A DNA stretch of 64,000 nucleotides, taken from CAZTTG01 sp964615935 (GTDB taxonomy: Bacteria > Planctomycetota > UBA1135 > GCA-002686595). The stretch spans positions 1 through 64,000 of the forward strand of contig CAZTTG010000029.1 of the NCBI GenBank assembly GCA_964615935.1, given 5' to 3'. The translations under genes were made by a program, and so were the position numbers. Each line of letters begins with the position of its first letter. Within the stretch, counting starts at the first letter, position 1. The notes below the pieces were generated by a model, which was given only the letters and a program-made list of their open reading frames with translations, was not told the origin of the DNA and did no database searches. Below are positions 17,573-25,678 of this stretch, piece after piece.

Positions 17573-19378
17573 TCAGTCCAGATGTCCTCGGTCCGAGTCG
17601 CCCATCTCCACTCCCCCCCCTGGGAAGTACTCACGCCAGCGATGACTCACGCGCTCGGCGGTCTTTTCGTCGCAGGAGAGCTCCTCGGGGTAGCCGGGCT
17701 TCATGCGGGCGTCGATGCAGACCGGCGGGTGGAAGGAGGCGTGGTTGTGGCGGAGCTCCACCCGCGCGCCGTGGAGGTCGGCGGCCGGGTCGAAGCGCGT
17801 GAACACGCTCCACAGGAAGTTCATGGGGCTGCGCGCGCAGCGCTCGGCGTCGTCGGTGAGCGCGATCAGGGGCCAGTCCGCGAAGGCCTCGGCGGCGGCC
17901 ACGCGCGCGGCCGCCTCGGGCTCGGCCTCGAAGGCGGGGCCCTCGACCACCAGCGCCCCCGGGCAGAAGGGGCGGACCGCGCGGATCCCCGCCGGCGGCT
18001 GGCCCTCGAAGGCCTCGGGCAGCTCGCGGCGGGCCTCGCCCAGGGCCAGCAGCACCCCCTTGCTCCCGCGGTTGAGGCGCGGGCCGGCGTAGTCCAGGGT
18101 GTCCATCGCCAGGTTGGGGAAGACGTACAGGTCGGTGCGGAAGTCGGTCCGCTGGAGGGCGTGCACCAGGGTGGCGCGGAAGTCCCGCAGGTCGACGGGG
18201 CCGTCCACCACCAGCAGGAACTTGGTGAGCGAGAGCTGCCCCTCCCCCAGGATGCGGAAGGCCGAGGCCATGGCCTCGCGCTCGTAGCGCTCGCGCACCA
18301 CCGCGGCCGACAGCGAGTGGTAGCCGGTCTCGCCATAGCTCCACAGGTCCCGCACGCCCGGCATGACCAGCGGAAAGAGCGGCGAGAGCAGCTCCTGCAG
18401 GTAGTCGCCCAGGAAGAAGTCCTCCTGGCGCGGCTTGCCCACCACCGTGGCCGGCCAGATCGCGTCCCGGCGGTGCAGCAGCGCCCGGCAGCGGAAGACC
18501 GGGAAGTCGTGGGTCTCCGAGTAGTAGCCGTAGTGGTCGCCGAAGGGCCCCTCGGGCTCGCGCACGCCCGCGGGCGCCTCGCCCACCAGGGCGAAGTCGG
18601 CGTCCGCCAGGAGCGGCAGGGGGCCGAAGGGGTTGCGCGCCAGGGGCAGGCGGCGCCCCAGCGCCAGGCTGGCGAGGAGCAGCTCGGGCACGTTCTCGGG
18701 CAGCGGCGCGATGGCTCCCAGCATGGCCGCCGGCGGGCCGCCGACGAAGACGTTGACCGGCAGGGCCTGGCCGCGGGACTCGGCCTCGGCCAGGTGGAAG
18801 CCGCAGCCGCGCTGGATCTGCACGTGCAGGCCGGTGCAATCCTCGGCCTGGAGCTGCAGGCGGTACATGCCCAGGTTGGAGCTCCCGGTGACCGGGTGCT
18901 CGGTGTAGACCAGCGGCAGGGTGACGAAGCGCCCCCCGTCGCGCGGCCAGCTCTGGATGGCCGGCAGGGAGAGCAGCCTGGGGGGCGACTGCATCACCTC
19001 GCTCACCGCTCCGGAGCGCGGCGAGCGCAGGCCGACGCGCGCCAGGGAGGCCAGCAGGCCGCGCCGGGCCCACAGGTCGCTGAGCGCCGGCGGCATCCGC
19101 TCCTGCACCAGCCGAACGGCGCCGGAGATCACCTCTTCCGGACGCCGCCCGAAGGCCAGCTCGATGCGCCGGCGGCTGCCGAAGAGGTTGGTGATCAGCG
19201 GGAAGGGCGAGCCCTTCACGCGCCGGAACAGCAGCGCCGGCCCCCCGGCGGCGATCACCCGGCGGTGGATCTCGGCCACCTCGAGCTCGGGATCGACCTC
19301 GACCGCGACCTCCACCAGCTCCCCCTCGCGGCGGAGGAGCTTCGCGAAGGAGGCGAGGTCGGCGGGTGCGGTGGGCAT
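17573..19378 (-). CDS. UbiD-family prenylated-FMN-dependent decarboxylase
   Basis: This is a 601-residue cytoplasmic enzyme of the UbiD family, which decarboxylates aromatic or unsaturated acids with prenylated FMN. Members of about 600 residues are often annotated as acting in menaquinone synthesis, so a quinone role is a reasonable guess. Complex I in this window would need a quinone. The active-site segment EGPFGDHYGYYS is near residue 275. Other family landmarks are the N-terminal VEVDPELEVAEIHRR, LITNLFGSRRR and FFLGDYLQELLSPLFP. No ubiX is nearby to make the cofactor. A TATGAT box on the minus strand at 19403-19408 is a possible -10. Start ATG 19378 is at the natural family N-terminus. 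Confidence 0.85.
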   Translation of the reverse strand: MPTAPADLASFAKLLRREGELVEVAVEVDPELEVAEIHRRVIAAGGPALLFRRVKGSPFPLITNLFGSRRRIELAFGRRPEEVISGAVRLVQERMPPALSDLWARRGLLASLARVGLRSPRSGAVSEVMQSPPRLLSLPAIQSWPRDGGRFVTLPLVYTEHPVTGSSNLGMYRLQLQAEDCTGLHVQIQRGCGFHLAEAESRGQALPVNVFVGGPPAAMLGAIAPLPENVPELLLASLALGRRLPLARNPFGPLPLLADADFALVGEAPAGVREPEGPFGDHYGYYSETHDFPVFRCRALLHRRDAIWPATVVGKPRQEDFFLGDYLQELLSPLFPLVMPGVRDLWSYGETGYHSLSAAVVRERYEREAMASAFRILGEGQLSLTKFLLVVDGPVDLRDFRATLVHALQRTDFRTDLYVFPNLAMDTLDYAGPRLNRGSKGVLLALGEARRELPEAFEGQPPAGIRAVRPFCPGALVVEGPAFEAEPEAAARVAAAEAFADWPLIALTDDAERCARSPMNFLWSVFTRFDPAADLHGARVELRHNHASFHPPVCIDARMKPGYPEELSCDEKTAERVSHRWREYFPGGGVEMGDSDRGHLD

Positions 19379-19523
19379 GGCGGGCGGGCCTGCGCAGGCC
19401 GCATCATAGCGGCGGTCGGGTCACCTCGCCCCCTCCCAGCGCAGAGGTCGCGGGACGCGTGGACGGCGAGAGCGGGGGGGAGGTATCCTCGTGGCGCTCG
19501 ATTACCCACCCCGTCCGCTCCCC

Positions 19524-20693
19524 ATGAGAACCCTCGTCGCCCTCGTCCTCCTCCTCGCCTGCCCGGCGCTCGCCGAGGACACCCAGGTCCTGTACCTGGG
19601 CAACAGCTACACGGGCTACAACAACCTGCCCTGGCTGGTCCGCCAACTCGCCGCGGCCGGCGGCTACGAATACGCCTCGGACAGCAACACGCCCGGCGGC
19701 AACACCCTGGGCGCGCCGCAGCCGGCGGGGTGGCCCCACAAGTCCCATCCGACCTCGCTGGCCAAGATCGCCGCGCAGGACTGGGAGGTGGTCGTGCTGC
19801 AGGATCAGAGCGCCCTGCCGACGATTCCCTACGCCAGGACGCAGTTCATGTTCACCGGTGCCCGCAGCCTGGTCAGCTCGATCCAGGCCAGCAGCGCCGG
19901 GACGCGCACGCTGCTGTTCCAGACCTGGGGGCGCCGTGACGGCGGGACCTTCTGCTTTCTGGGCCACTGCTCGAGCTTCGCCGACTTCGACGAGATGCAG
20001 GACGCCCTGACCGCAGCCTACGCGGAGTGCGCGGAGCGGGTGGGGGCCGAGGTCGCGCCGGTGGGCGAGGCGTGGCGGTGGGCGCGACGGCTCGACCCCT
20101 CGATCGCGCTCCACGAGACCGATGGCTCCCACCCGAATCTCGCTGGCAGCTATCTCGCGGCCTGCGTCTTCTACGCGGTGATCTTCGACGAGAGCCCGGT
20201 GGGGCTCGGCTTCACCGGAGGGCTGAGCGCGCAGCAGGCCGCCTTCCTCCAGGAGGTCGCCGCCACCGTCGTCCTCTGCGGCATCGAGACGTACTGCTCG
20301 GGCCTCCCCAATTCCTTCGGCGCGGGGGCCCGGATCGGCTGGGCGGGGAGCGCCAGCGTCGCCGCCAACGACCTCGATCTGCTCGCCGCGGGCGCCGTGC
20401 CGGGCACCAGCGGGATCTTCTTCTACGGGCCGCAGCGGGCCTCGGTCCCCTTCGGGGACGGCCGGCGCTGCGTGGGCGGCGGCTTCGTGCGCCTCTCCCC
20501 TCCGGTGGTGGCCGATCCCCTGGGCGCGGTCGGGCGAGCGCTGGACTACACCGCCCCCCCCATGGGCGGCGGCGCCGGCCAGGTGGCCCCGGGGGTCACC
20601 TGGAACTTCCAGTACTGGTATCGCGATCCGGCCGGACCGGGGGGCAGCGGTTTCAACCTCTCCGATGCCCTGGCGGTGGCCTTCTGTCCCTAG
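19524..20693 (+). CDS. Secreted SGNH/GDSL-type hydrolase with shared C-terminal module
   Basis: This is a 389-residue exported protein. ATG 19524 begins a clean signal peptide (MRTLVALVLLLACPALAED); the in-frame GTG at 19491 would spoil its charge order. The catalytic region shows the SGNH block I as VLYLGNSYTGYNNLP and block V as ETDGSHPNLAG (Asp and His). This fits a secreted esterase, acetylhydrolase or related lyase domain of about 240 residues. From Tyr-Cys at 20292 the last 133 residues form the module shared with the proteins at 1650-4060 and 62971-64000. It contains IFFYG, PFGDGRRCVGGG, FQYWYRDP and a terminal NLSDALAVAFCP. Substrate is unknown. Four Cys in the module suggest disulfides outside the cytoplasm. 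Confidence 0.8.
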   Translation: MRTLVALVLLLACPALAEDTQVLYLGNSYTGYNNLPWLVRQLAAAGGYEYASDSNTPGGNTLGAPQPAGWPHKSHPTSLAKIAAQDWEVVVLQDQSALPTIPYARTQFMFTGARSLVSSIQASSAGTRTLLFQTWGRRDGGTFCFLGHCSSFADFDEMQDALTAAYAECAERVGAEVAPVGEAWRWARRLDPSIALHETDGSHPNLAGSYLAACVFYAVIFDESPVGLGFTGGLSAQQAAFLQEVAATVVLCGIETYCSGLPNSFGAGARIGWAGSASVAANDLDLLAAGAVPGTSGIFFYGPQRASVPFGDGRRCVGGGFVRLSPPVVADPLGAVGRALDYTAPPMGGGAGQVAPGVTWNFQYWYRDPAGPGGSGFNLSDALAVAFCP

Positions 20694-20705
20694 CGCCCCC
20701 CACGC

Positions 20706-22358
20706 TCACCTCCCGGCCTCCTCGCGCTTCTCCCTCAGGAACCGCCGGTAGTCCTTCAGGAAGGGCCGGCGGTCATAGAGGGACCAGACCCGCAGCTCGC
20801 CCGGGAAGGGCCTCGAGAAGTACGGTCGGAAGCGCGGCGCGACCCTCTTGCGCATGTGATCCAGGGCGCCGAGGTTCTCCAGGTACCGGGCCCGCTGCTC
20901 GGGGGTCTCGCCCGGACCCGGCTTGATGCAGTTCCGGTACGCCTGGCCGAGCACGTAGAGATAGGGATCGTGAAGACGGGCGGGACGGTGGGCCAGGAGC
21001 CGCTCGTAGGCGGTCTCCATGCGATCGAGGTCCAGCCGATAGTAGGCCGCCGTCCACTTGGCGAGCTCTACGATCGAGGTGCCGTGGGGGCGATTGCGGC
21101 TCCCGTACCTCGAGACGTCGGCCGAGGCCAGGGTCCCCGAGAGGAACAGCGCGCACGTCGCCGCGGTGACGACGCGGGCCAGGTGAGCTCCACCCCGCCT
21201 CCAGCCGGACAGGGCCGCCAGACCCACCCCCCCCGAGAGGCACAGGAAGGGGAAGAGCGGCGTCATGTACCTCTCGTCATGGGCGAAGTTGTCCCTCACG
21301 TTGGCCGGACCCATCAGGCTGTAGACCACCGCGAAGATGGGCAGGTAGGCCAGGAAGATCACGCCGGGATGGATGGAGTGCGGGTCGATCCGGGCCCGGG
21401 CGAGAGCCCGGAAGGCGCGGCCCACCGAGTGGCGCAGGCTCCACACGGCCGCCCCCGCCAGGGCCAGCAGCGCCAGGTAGCAGGACCACTCGAGCAAGAG
21501 GTGCTCGGCCCAGGTGGAGCTCCTGAAGTAGAACGAACGGGGCGCCCGCTCCAGCAGCACCCCCACCAGGTGATCCAGGAAGGAGCCGGCCGGGCGGACG
21601 CGGCCGGCCACCGAGCTCTGGTAGACGAAGAGCCCCTTCCAGCCGTGAGAGGCGTTGTAGGTGATCCAGGGCAGGAAGCCCACCGCGAAGCCGCCGGCGA
21701 AGACCGCGAAGCGCGCCCGCAGGAAGAACAGCTTCTGGTAGAGGAGCTGAAAGAGCGCGAGGGTCAGGAGGAAGATGACCGAGATGTACCCGAAGTACAT
21801 CGCGAAGCCGCCCAGGAGCCCCAGGAGGAAGGCCAGCCACAGGCCGCCCGTCGGTCGTTTCCCGAGCTCCAGGAACAGCAGCAGGCAGGCCATGGCGAAG
21901 ACGCCCGTCTCCAGGTGGGTTCCCCAGGCGGTCACCGAGATGATGCTGTAGCCCGGCGGCGCCAGGGCGAACAGCAGCCCGCCCATCCAGGCCGCTCGCC
22001 GACCGACGTGGCGGTCCAGCACCAGGAACAGCAGGCCCACCGTGGCCGCGTTGAACAACAAGGGGACGATCCGCAGCGCCAGGAGCGTCGGGCCCAGGAG
22101 CAGGAAGAGCGGGACCGCCATGATCCCCACCACCAGGGAGCCGCCCACGTTGGGCGCGTGGTGGTAGTCCTGGAGGCTCAGGAGCGGGCCGTCGATGATC
22201 TCCTGGGCGATGTTCCCGCGGTGCACCTCCTCCTGGTAGACCCAGCTGGGATCCACGTACTTGCCCGGGCAGAGGATCAGCAGGAGCCGGGGCAGGGTGG
22301 ACAGGACGACCAGCGCCAGGATCGGCCACCAGGCCCGCGCGCGACGCCGGGGATTCAT
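20706..22358 (-). CDS. GT-C (GT39-like) polytopic membrane glycosyltransferase
   Basis: This is a 550-residue inner-membrane protein with about 10-11 helices followed by a soluble tail of about 130 residues. The first loop after helix 1 carries YVDPSWVYQEEVHRGNIAQ, with acidic residues where GT-C enzymes place the catalytic Asp/Glu. The helix pattern matches GT39/PMT-like transferases that use polyprenyl-phosphate sugars. ATG 22358 overlaps the stop of the GT2 gene (ATGA), so the two are translationally coupled. The GT2 enzyme would make the lipid-linked sugar and this protein would transfer it across the membrane. The acceptor (protein, glycan or lipid) is unknown. Confidence 0.75.
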   Translation of the reverse strand: MNPRRRARAWWPILALVVLSTLPRLLLILCPGKYVDPSWVYQEEVHRGNIAQEIIDGPLLSLQDYHHAPNVGGSLVVGIMAVPLFLLLGPTLLALRIVPLLFNAATVGLLFLVLDRHVGRRAAWMGGLLFALAPPGYSIISVTAWGTHLETGVFAMACLLLFLELGKRPTGGLWLAFLLGLLGGFAMYFGYISVIFLLTLALFQLLYQKLFFLRARFAVFAGGFAVGFLPWITYNASHGWKGLFVYQSSVAGRVRPAGSFLDHLVGVLLERAPRSFYFRSSTWAEHLLLEWSCYLALLALAGAAVWSLRHSVGRAFRALARARIDPHSIHPGVIFLAYLPIFAVVYSLMGPANVRDNFAHDERYMTPLFPFLCLSGGVGLAALSGWRRGGAHLARVVTAATCALFLSGTLASADVSRYGSRNRPHGTSIVELAKWTAAYYRLDLDRMETAYERLLAHRPARLHDPYLYVLGQAYRNCIKPGPGETPEQRARYLENLGALDHMRKRVAPRFRPYFSRPFPGELRVWSLYDRRPFLKDYRRFLREKREEAGR

Positions 22359-23191
22359 GGCCTGGTGGAGCCGCGACTCGGTGGCCGGGCTTCCGAGTCG
22401 GACCGCCGCCCCGAGTCCTTTCCCTCGCGCGGCCGGGTCCGCGGGATGATCTCGTAGTCTCCCGCCTCGGGCGGCGCCGGCTGGCGCGGATAGCGGCCCC
22501 GCAGCCGGTTCCAGAGCACCGCCCCCACCTCGGCCAGGGTGCTCAGGTAGCTCGCGAGGGACACGCTCCCCTTGCCCACGTGCACGCCGCTCACCGGGAG
22601 CTCCGCCACCGCGTGGCCGAAGCGGCGGGCCAGGAACAGGACCTCGAAGTCGAAGCCGAAGCCGTCGATGCGCTGGTGCTGGAAGATCGAGCGGGCCACG
22701 TCGGCGCGGAACAGCTTGAAGCCGCACTGCGTATCGCGAAAGCCGCGCACGACCAGCAGCCCGATCACCAGGTTGCCGATCCAGCCGCCCAGTCGGCGGT
22801 GGAGCGGGTAGCTGATCGTCTGACCCGGCATGCGCTTGGAGCCGATGACGATGGGCGCCTCCTCGGCGGCCGGCAGGAAGCGCTCGAGCTCCTCGATGGG
22901 AATCGACAGGTCGGCGTCCACGAAGAGGAGCCAGGGCTCCGAGGCGGCCATCACGCCCGTGCGAATGGCCGCGCCCTTGCCGCGGCGCTCCTCGTGGCGG
23001 AGGATGCGCACCGCCTCGCCGAAGCGGGACTGGACCAGGCGGGCCGTGCCGTCGGTGCTCCCGTCGTCCACGACGATCAGCTCGCAAGCCTCCAGCGACC
23101 GTGCGGAGTAGGCGAGGATCCGCTCGATGGTGGGAGCGATGCGGGAGGCTTCGTCGTGGGCCGGGAGGATGACTGCGAGTCTGGGTTTCAC
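22355..23191 (-). CDS. GT2 polyprenyl-phosphate glycosyltransferase (DPM1/ALG5-like)
   Basis: This is a 278-residue membrane-associated glycosyltransferase of family 2, likely charging a polyprenyl phosphate with a hexose. The GT-A fold is clear: AVILPAHDEASRIAPTIE at the start, ELIVVDDGSTDGTARLV (nucleotide-binding Asp pair), RRGKGAAIRTGVMAA, and FVDADLSIP (the D-x-D metal site, about residues 90-98). QCGFKLFRADVARSIF and GFGFDFEVLFLARRFG are landmarks of the ALG5/dolichyl-phosphate glucosyltransferase-like branch. It is first in a two-gene operon with the overlapping GT-C enzyme. The 50-residue tail is charged and variable. Confidence 0.88.
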   Translation of the reverse strand: MKPRLAVILPAHDEASRIAPTIERILAYSARSLEACELIVVDDGSTDGTARLVQSRFGEAVRILRHEERRGKGAAIRTGVMAASEPWLLFVDADLSIPIEELERFLPAAEEAPIVIGSKRMPGQTISYPLHRRLGGWIGNLVIGLLVVRGFRDTQCGFKLFRADVARSIFQHQRIDGFGFDFEVLFLARRFGHAVAELPVSGVHVGKGSVSLASYLSTLAEVGAVLWNRLRGRYPRQPAPPEAGDYEIIPRTRPREGKDSGRRSDSEARPPSRGSTRP

Positions 23192-23293
23192 GCCGCCCTC
23201 GACGGGCCTGGGCCACCGCCGCAGGAAAGAGCAGCCTAGGTGCTGACCGGAGGGGCGTCAAGCCGATCGTCGCCGCCACCACGGTGGGGCTGG

Positions 23294-23322
23294 TTGTCAG
23301 CCCCGTGGGTCGCCACTAGGAT
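23294..23322 (+). promoter_or_regulatory. Promoter of the 23345 sulfatase-like gene
   Basis: TTGTCA (23294-23299) and TAGGAT (23317-23322) are exactly 17 bp apart, a good housekeeping-type promoter. Transcription would start near 23329, about 16 bases before GTG 23345. This supports that start over an ATG at 23240 upstream of the promoter. Confidence 0.55.
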
Positions 23323-23344
23323 CACTGGACTGGCGGTCACCATC

Positions 23345-25075
23345 GTGTCCTCACCTCGGCTTCGCGCACTGGCATACCTCGCGCTGGGAGCCCTGTCCTG
23401 CAGCGGCTGCGCGGAGAGGGAGGATCCCGCTGCGCGAGCGCCCGGGACGATCCCCGTGGCGCTGGAGCTGCCCGAAGAGGGTCGCTCCCGGTCCTTCGCG
23501 ATCCCCGCGTGGCTGGAGGGTCGGGTTCACCTGGAGCTCGAGGCCCGGGGTACGGGGTCCGGGAGGGTGGAGCTCGTCGAGGAGGACGGAGGCCGCGAGG
23601 TCGTCGCCGAGCTTCGGTCGCCGCGGCTCGACGCCGAGGTCGCCCTCCCCGGCGGCGGGCGCCGCCCCGTCCGGCTGGAGTTCAGCCTCGAGGGCGAGCT
23701 CCGGTGGCGATCGGCGCGCCTGCTGCGGGATCCCGCCGACGAGCCCGCGCCCGCCGGCGACGAGCTGATCGGGGCGCTGAAGGGTCGCAGCGTCGTCTTC
23801 ATCCTCACCGACGCGCTCTACGCCGCCCACATGAGCTGCTACGGTAACCGCCGCAGCACCTCCCCCGCCCTGGATCGGATGGCCGCCGAGGGCGTGCGCT
23901 TCGAGGAGATGTACTCCCAGACCTGCTGGACCGTCCCCAGCGTGGCTACGATCTTCACCTCCCTCGAGCAGGAGTACCACGGAGTGGCCCGCGTGGAATC
24001 CCAGCTGCCCGCGGAGCACCCGACCCTGGCGGAGGCCTTCCGGCGCGCGGGCTACCGCACGGTGGGTCTGATCCAGAACGGCCTGCTGGTCGCCAAGCCC
24101 GGTCTGGACCGTGGCTTCGATCGCTACGAGCATTTCCCCTGGGATGTCGAGGGCGCGCTGGAGGACCTGCTCGAGCAGGCGCGAGGGGAGATCCTCGATG
24201 GCGGCGAGGCCCCGCTCTTCCTCTACCTGCACCTGATCCCGCCCCACAGCCCGTTCCTGATGCCCGATGACTTCCGCGATCAGTTCGATCCGGAGTATCG
24301 CGGCGAGGCCGATGGCTCGGGCCCCTCGGTGCGCGCGATCCTGCAGGCCGGACACCAGGCCGACCATCCGGACGTGGTGCATCTGGTGGCGCTCTACGAC
24401 GAGTACCTGGCCTACGCGGACCAGCGGATCGGGGGGCTGGTCTCCGAGGTGGAGGGGGCGGGGATGGGCGAGAGGACCCTGTTCCTCCACACCGCCGATC
24501 ACGGCGAGGCCTTCATGCAGCACGGCACCATCGGACACCGCTCCCACGTCTACGAGGAGCAGGTCCGGGTGCCCCTGATCCTGTACGCCCCCGGCTCGAA
24601 GCTGCCCTCCGGCCGCGTGGTGCGGAGCCGGGCCAGCCTGCTGGACGTCTTCCCCACCCTGGTGGAGCTGCTGGATCTGCCCGCGCCCCCCCGCTCGCTC
24701 CGCGGCCGCTCCGTGCTCCCGCTGCTCGGCGAGGCCGAGCCCGCCTGGGATCGGCCGCTCTTCCTCACCGGGCACTATCGCGAGGACGCCCCTCCCCGCC
24801 AGGTGGGGCTGGTGCTGGATGGCCACAAGCTGATCGTGTTCAAGGGCAAGGAGTCCAGCGGCGCGAAGCTCTTCGATCTGCGCAGCGATCCCGCGGAGCG
24901 GCGCGACCTGAGCGCCGAGCTGCCGATCCGGACGGAGGTCATGCGGGACATGCTGGAGCGCTGGGTGCGCGGGAGCGGCTACGAGGAGAACCTGGCCGCG
25001 GCCAGCGGTGATCCGGAGCTGGACCCGGAGACCCGAGCCGAGATGAACGCCCTCGGCTACACGGACGACGAGTAA
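23345..25075 (+). CDS. Sulfatase-superfamily exported protein with Thr at the nucleophile position
   Basis: This is a 576-residue exported protein. GTG 23345 opens a short charged and hydrophobic signal with Cys19 and Cys22 (ALSCSGC), probably a lipoprotein, and fits the promoter just upstream. Residues 30-140 are beta-rich. The hydrolase domain begins VVFILTDALYAAHMSCYG, with the first metal Asp. The nucleophile site reads CWTVPSVATIFTS with Thr196 where sulfatases have Cys/Ser and no Arg two residues after Pro. HTADHGEAFMQHG provides the other metal ligands. The C-terminus ends MNALGYTDDE, like the ALGYLE end of the 4074-6299 protein. A phospho- or other ester activity is more likely than sulfate release. 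It is divergent from the GT2/GT-C operon, so an envelope role is possible. Confidence 0.8.
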   Translation: MSSPRLRALAYLALGALSCSGCAEREDPAARAPGTIPVALELPEEGRSRSFAIPAWLEGRVHLELEARGTGSGRVELVEEDGGREVVAELRSPRLDAEVALPGGGRRPVRLEFSLEGELRWRSARLLRDPADEPAPAGDELIGALKGRSVVFILTDALYAAHMSCYGNRRSTSPALDRMAAEGVRFEEMYSQTCWTVPSVATIFTSLEQEYHGVARVESQLPAEHPTLAEAFRRAGYRTVGLIQNGLLVAKPGLDRGFDRYEHFPWDVEGALEDLLEQARGEILDGGEAPLFLYLHLIPPHSPFLMPDDFRDQFDPEYRGEADGSGPSVRAILQAGHQADHPDVVHLVALYDEYLAYADQRIGGLVSEVEGAGMGERTLFLHTADHGEAFMQHGTIGHRSHVYEEQVRVPLILYAPGSKLPSGRVVRSRASLLDVFPTLVELLDLPAPPRSLRGRSVLPLLGEAEPAWDRPLFLTGHYREDAPPRQVGLVLDGHKLIVFKGKESSGAKLFDLRSDPAERRDLSAELPIRTEVMRDMLERWVRGSGYEENLAAASGDPELDPETRAEMNALGYTDDE

Positions 25076-25091
25076 TCCCGCCGGCTTTCCC

Positions 25092-25514
25092 TCAGGCCGC
25101 GTCCAGGAGCAGCGTGTGCAGGCGCATGATCGCCACGCGATCGGGCTCCAGCTCGAGGCAGGGGTAGGCCAGCGAGAAACCGGCCCAGCGGAACTCGCTC
25201 CAGCGATCGCCGATGCGGACGGGCTCCTGTCGGGGGAGCACGCGGCAGCCGAAGGTCCACTCGATGATCTCCTCGTCGCCCACCAGCCAGCGGTGGGGGA
25301 GCTGCAGGTCGATCAGGTCCAGGGGGCGGGCGATCCCCAGGTCGTCCAGGACCTCGCGCCGGATGGCGGTCTCGAGCTTCTCCCCGAAGCCCAGCGGACC
25401 CTGGATGGGTCCCCAGAAGCTCTCGTGTCCTCCGCCGCGCAGCAGGAGGTAGTCGGGCAGACCCTCCTCCAGGCGGAAGACGAAGACCTTGATCCGGTGG
25501 AGGAGCTCGTTCAT
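25092..25514 (-). CDS. Nudix-hydrolase-like protein with altered Nudix box
   Basis: This is a 140-residue cytoplasmic protein with the Nudix fold pattern. The N-terminal strand is KVFVFRLEEGLPDYLLLRGGG, and the box region reads GFGEKLETAIRREVLDDLGI. The classic motif G-x5-E-x7-R-E-U-x-E-E-x-G-U is recognisable, but the two metal-binding Glu of E-E are Asp-Asp here, so activity is uncertain. It may hydrolyse a nucleoside diphosphate derivative. ATG 25514 has CGGAG immediately before it; spacing is tight, so a slightly different start is possible. It lies downstream of the DUF885-like gene with 164 bp between, and ends 16 bp from the convergent sulfatase-like gene. Confidence 0.68.
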   Translation of the reverse strand: MNELLHRIKVFVFRLEEGLPDYLLLRGGGHESFWGPIQGPLGFGEKLETAIRREVLDDLGIARPLDLIDLQLPHRWLVGDEEIIEWTFGCRVLPRQEPVRIGDRWSEFRWAGFSLAYPCLELEPDRVAIMRLHTLLLDAA

Positions 25515-25620
25515 CTCCGAACCTCGATGTGCTCGGGTTCCTGTAGTACGACTGCGGGCGCTCCTCCCCCCTCTTCCGGTCCATATATCGGGCGTGGGAC
25601 CGGCCGGTTTTGACCTTCCT

Positions 25621-25638
25621 CGGATCGCTCCCGATCCG
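25621..25638 (-). terminator. Stem-loop after the DUF885-like gene
   Basis: A perfect 7-bp stem (CGGATCG/CGATCCG) with a 4-base loop lies 40 bp beyond the DUF885-like stop. A second 5-bp stem (CGGAA/TTCCG) is nearer the gene. Neither has a T-run on the minus strand, so termination is only possible. The rest of the 164-bp gap shows nothing clear. Confidence 0.3.
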
Positions 25639-25678
25639 CGTTCGCTCGGAAGCTTTTTCCGGCTCCCGGCGAACCGGG

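Noticed and set aside
23240..23344. ATG 23240 as start of the sulfatase-like gene
   Set aside because: It lies upstream of the TTGTCA-17-TAGGAT promoter and gives a poor signal peptide.
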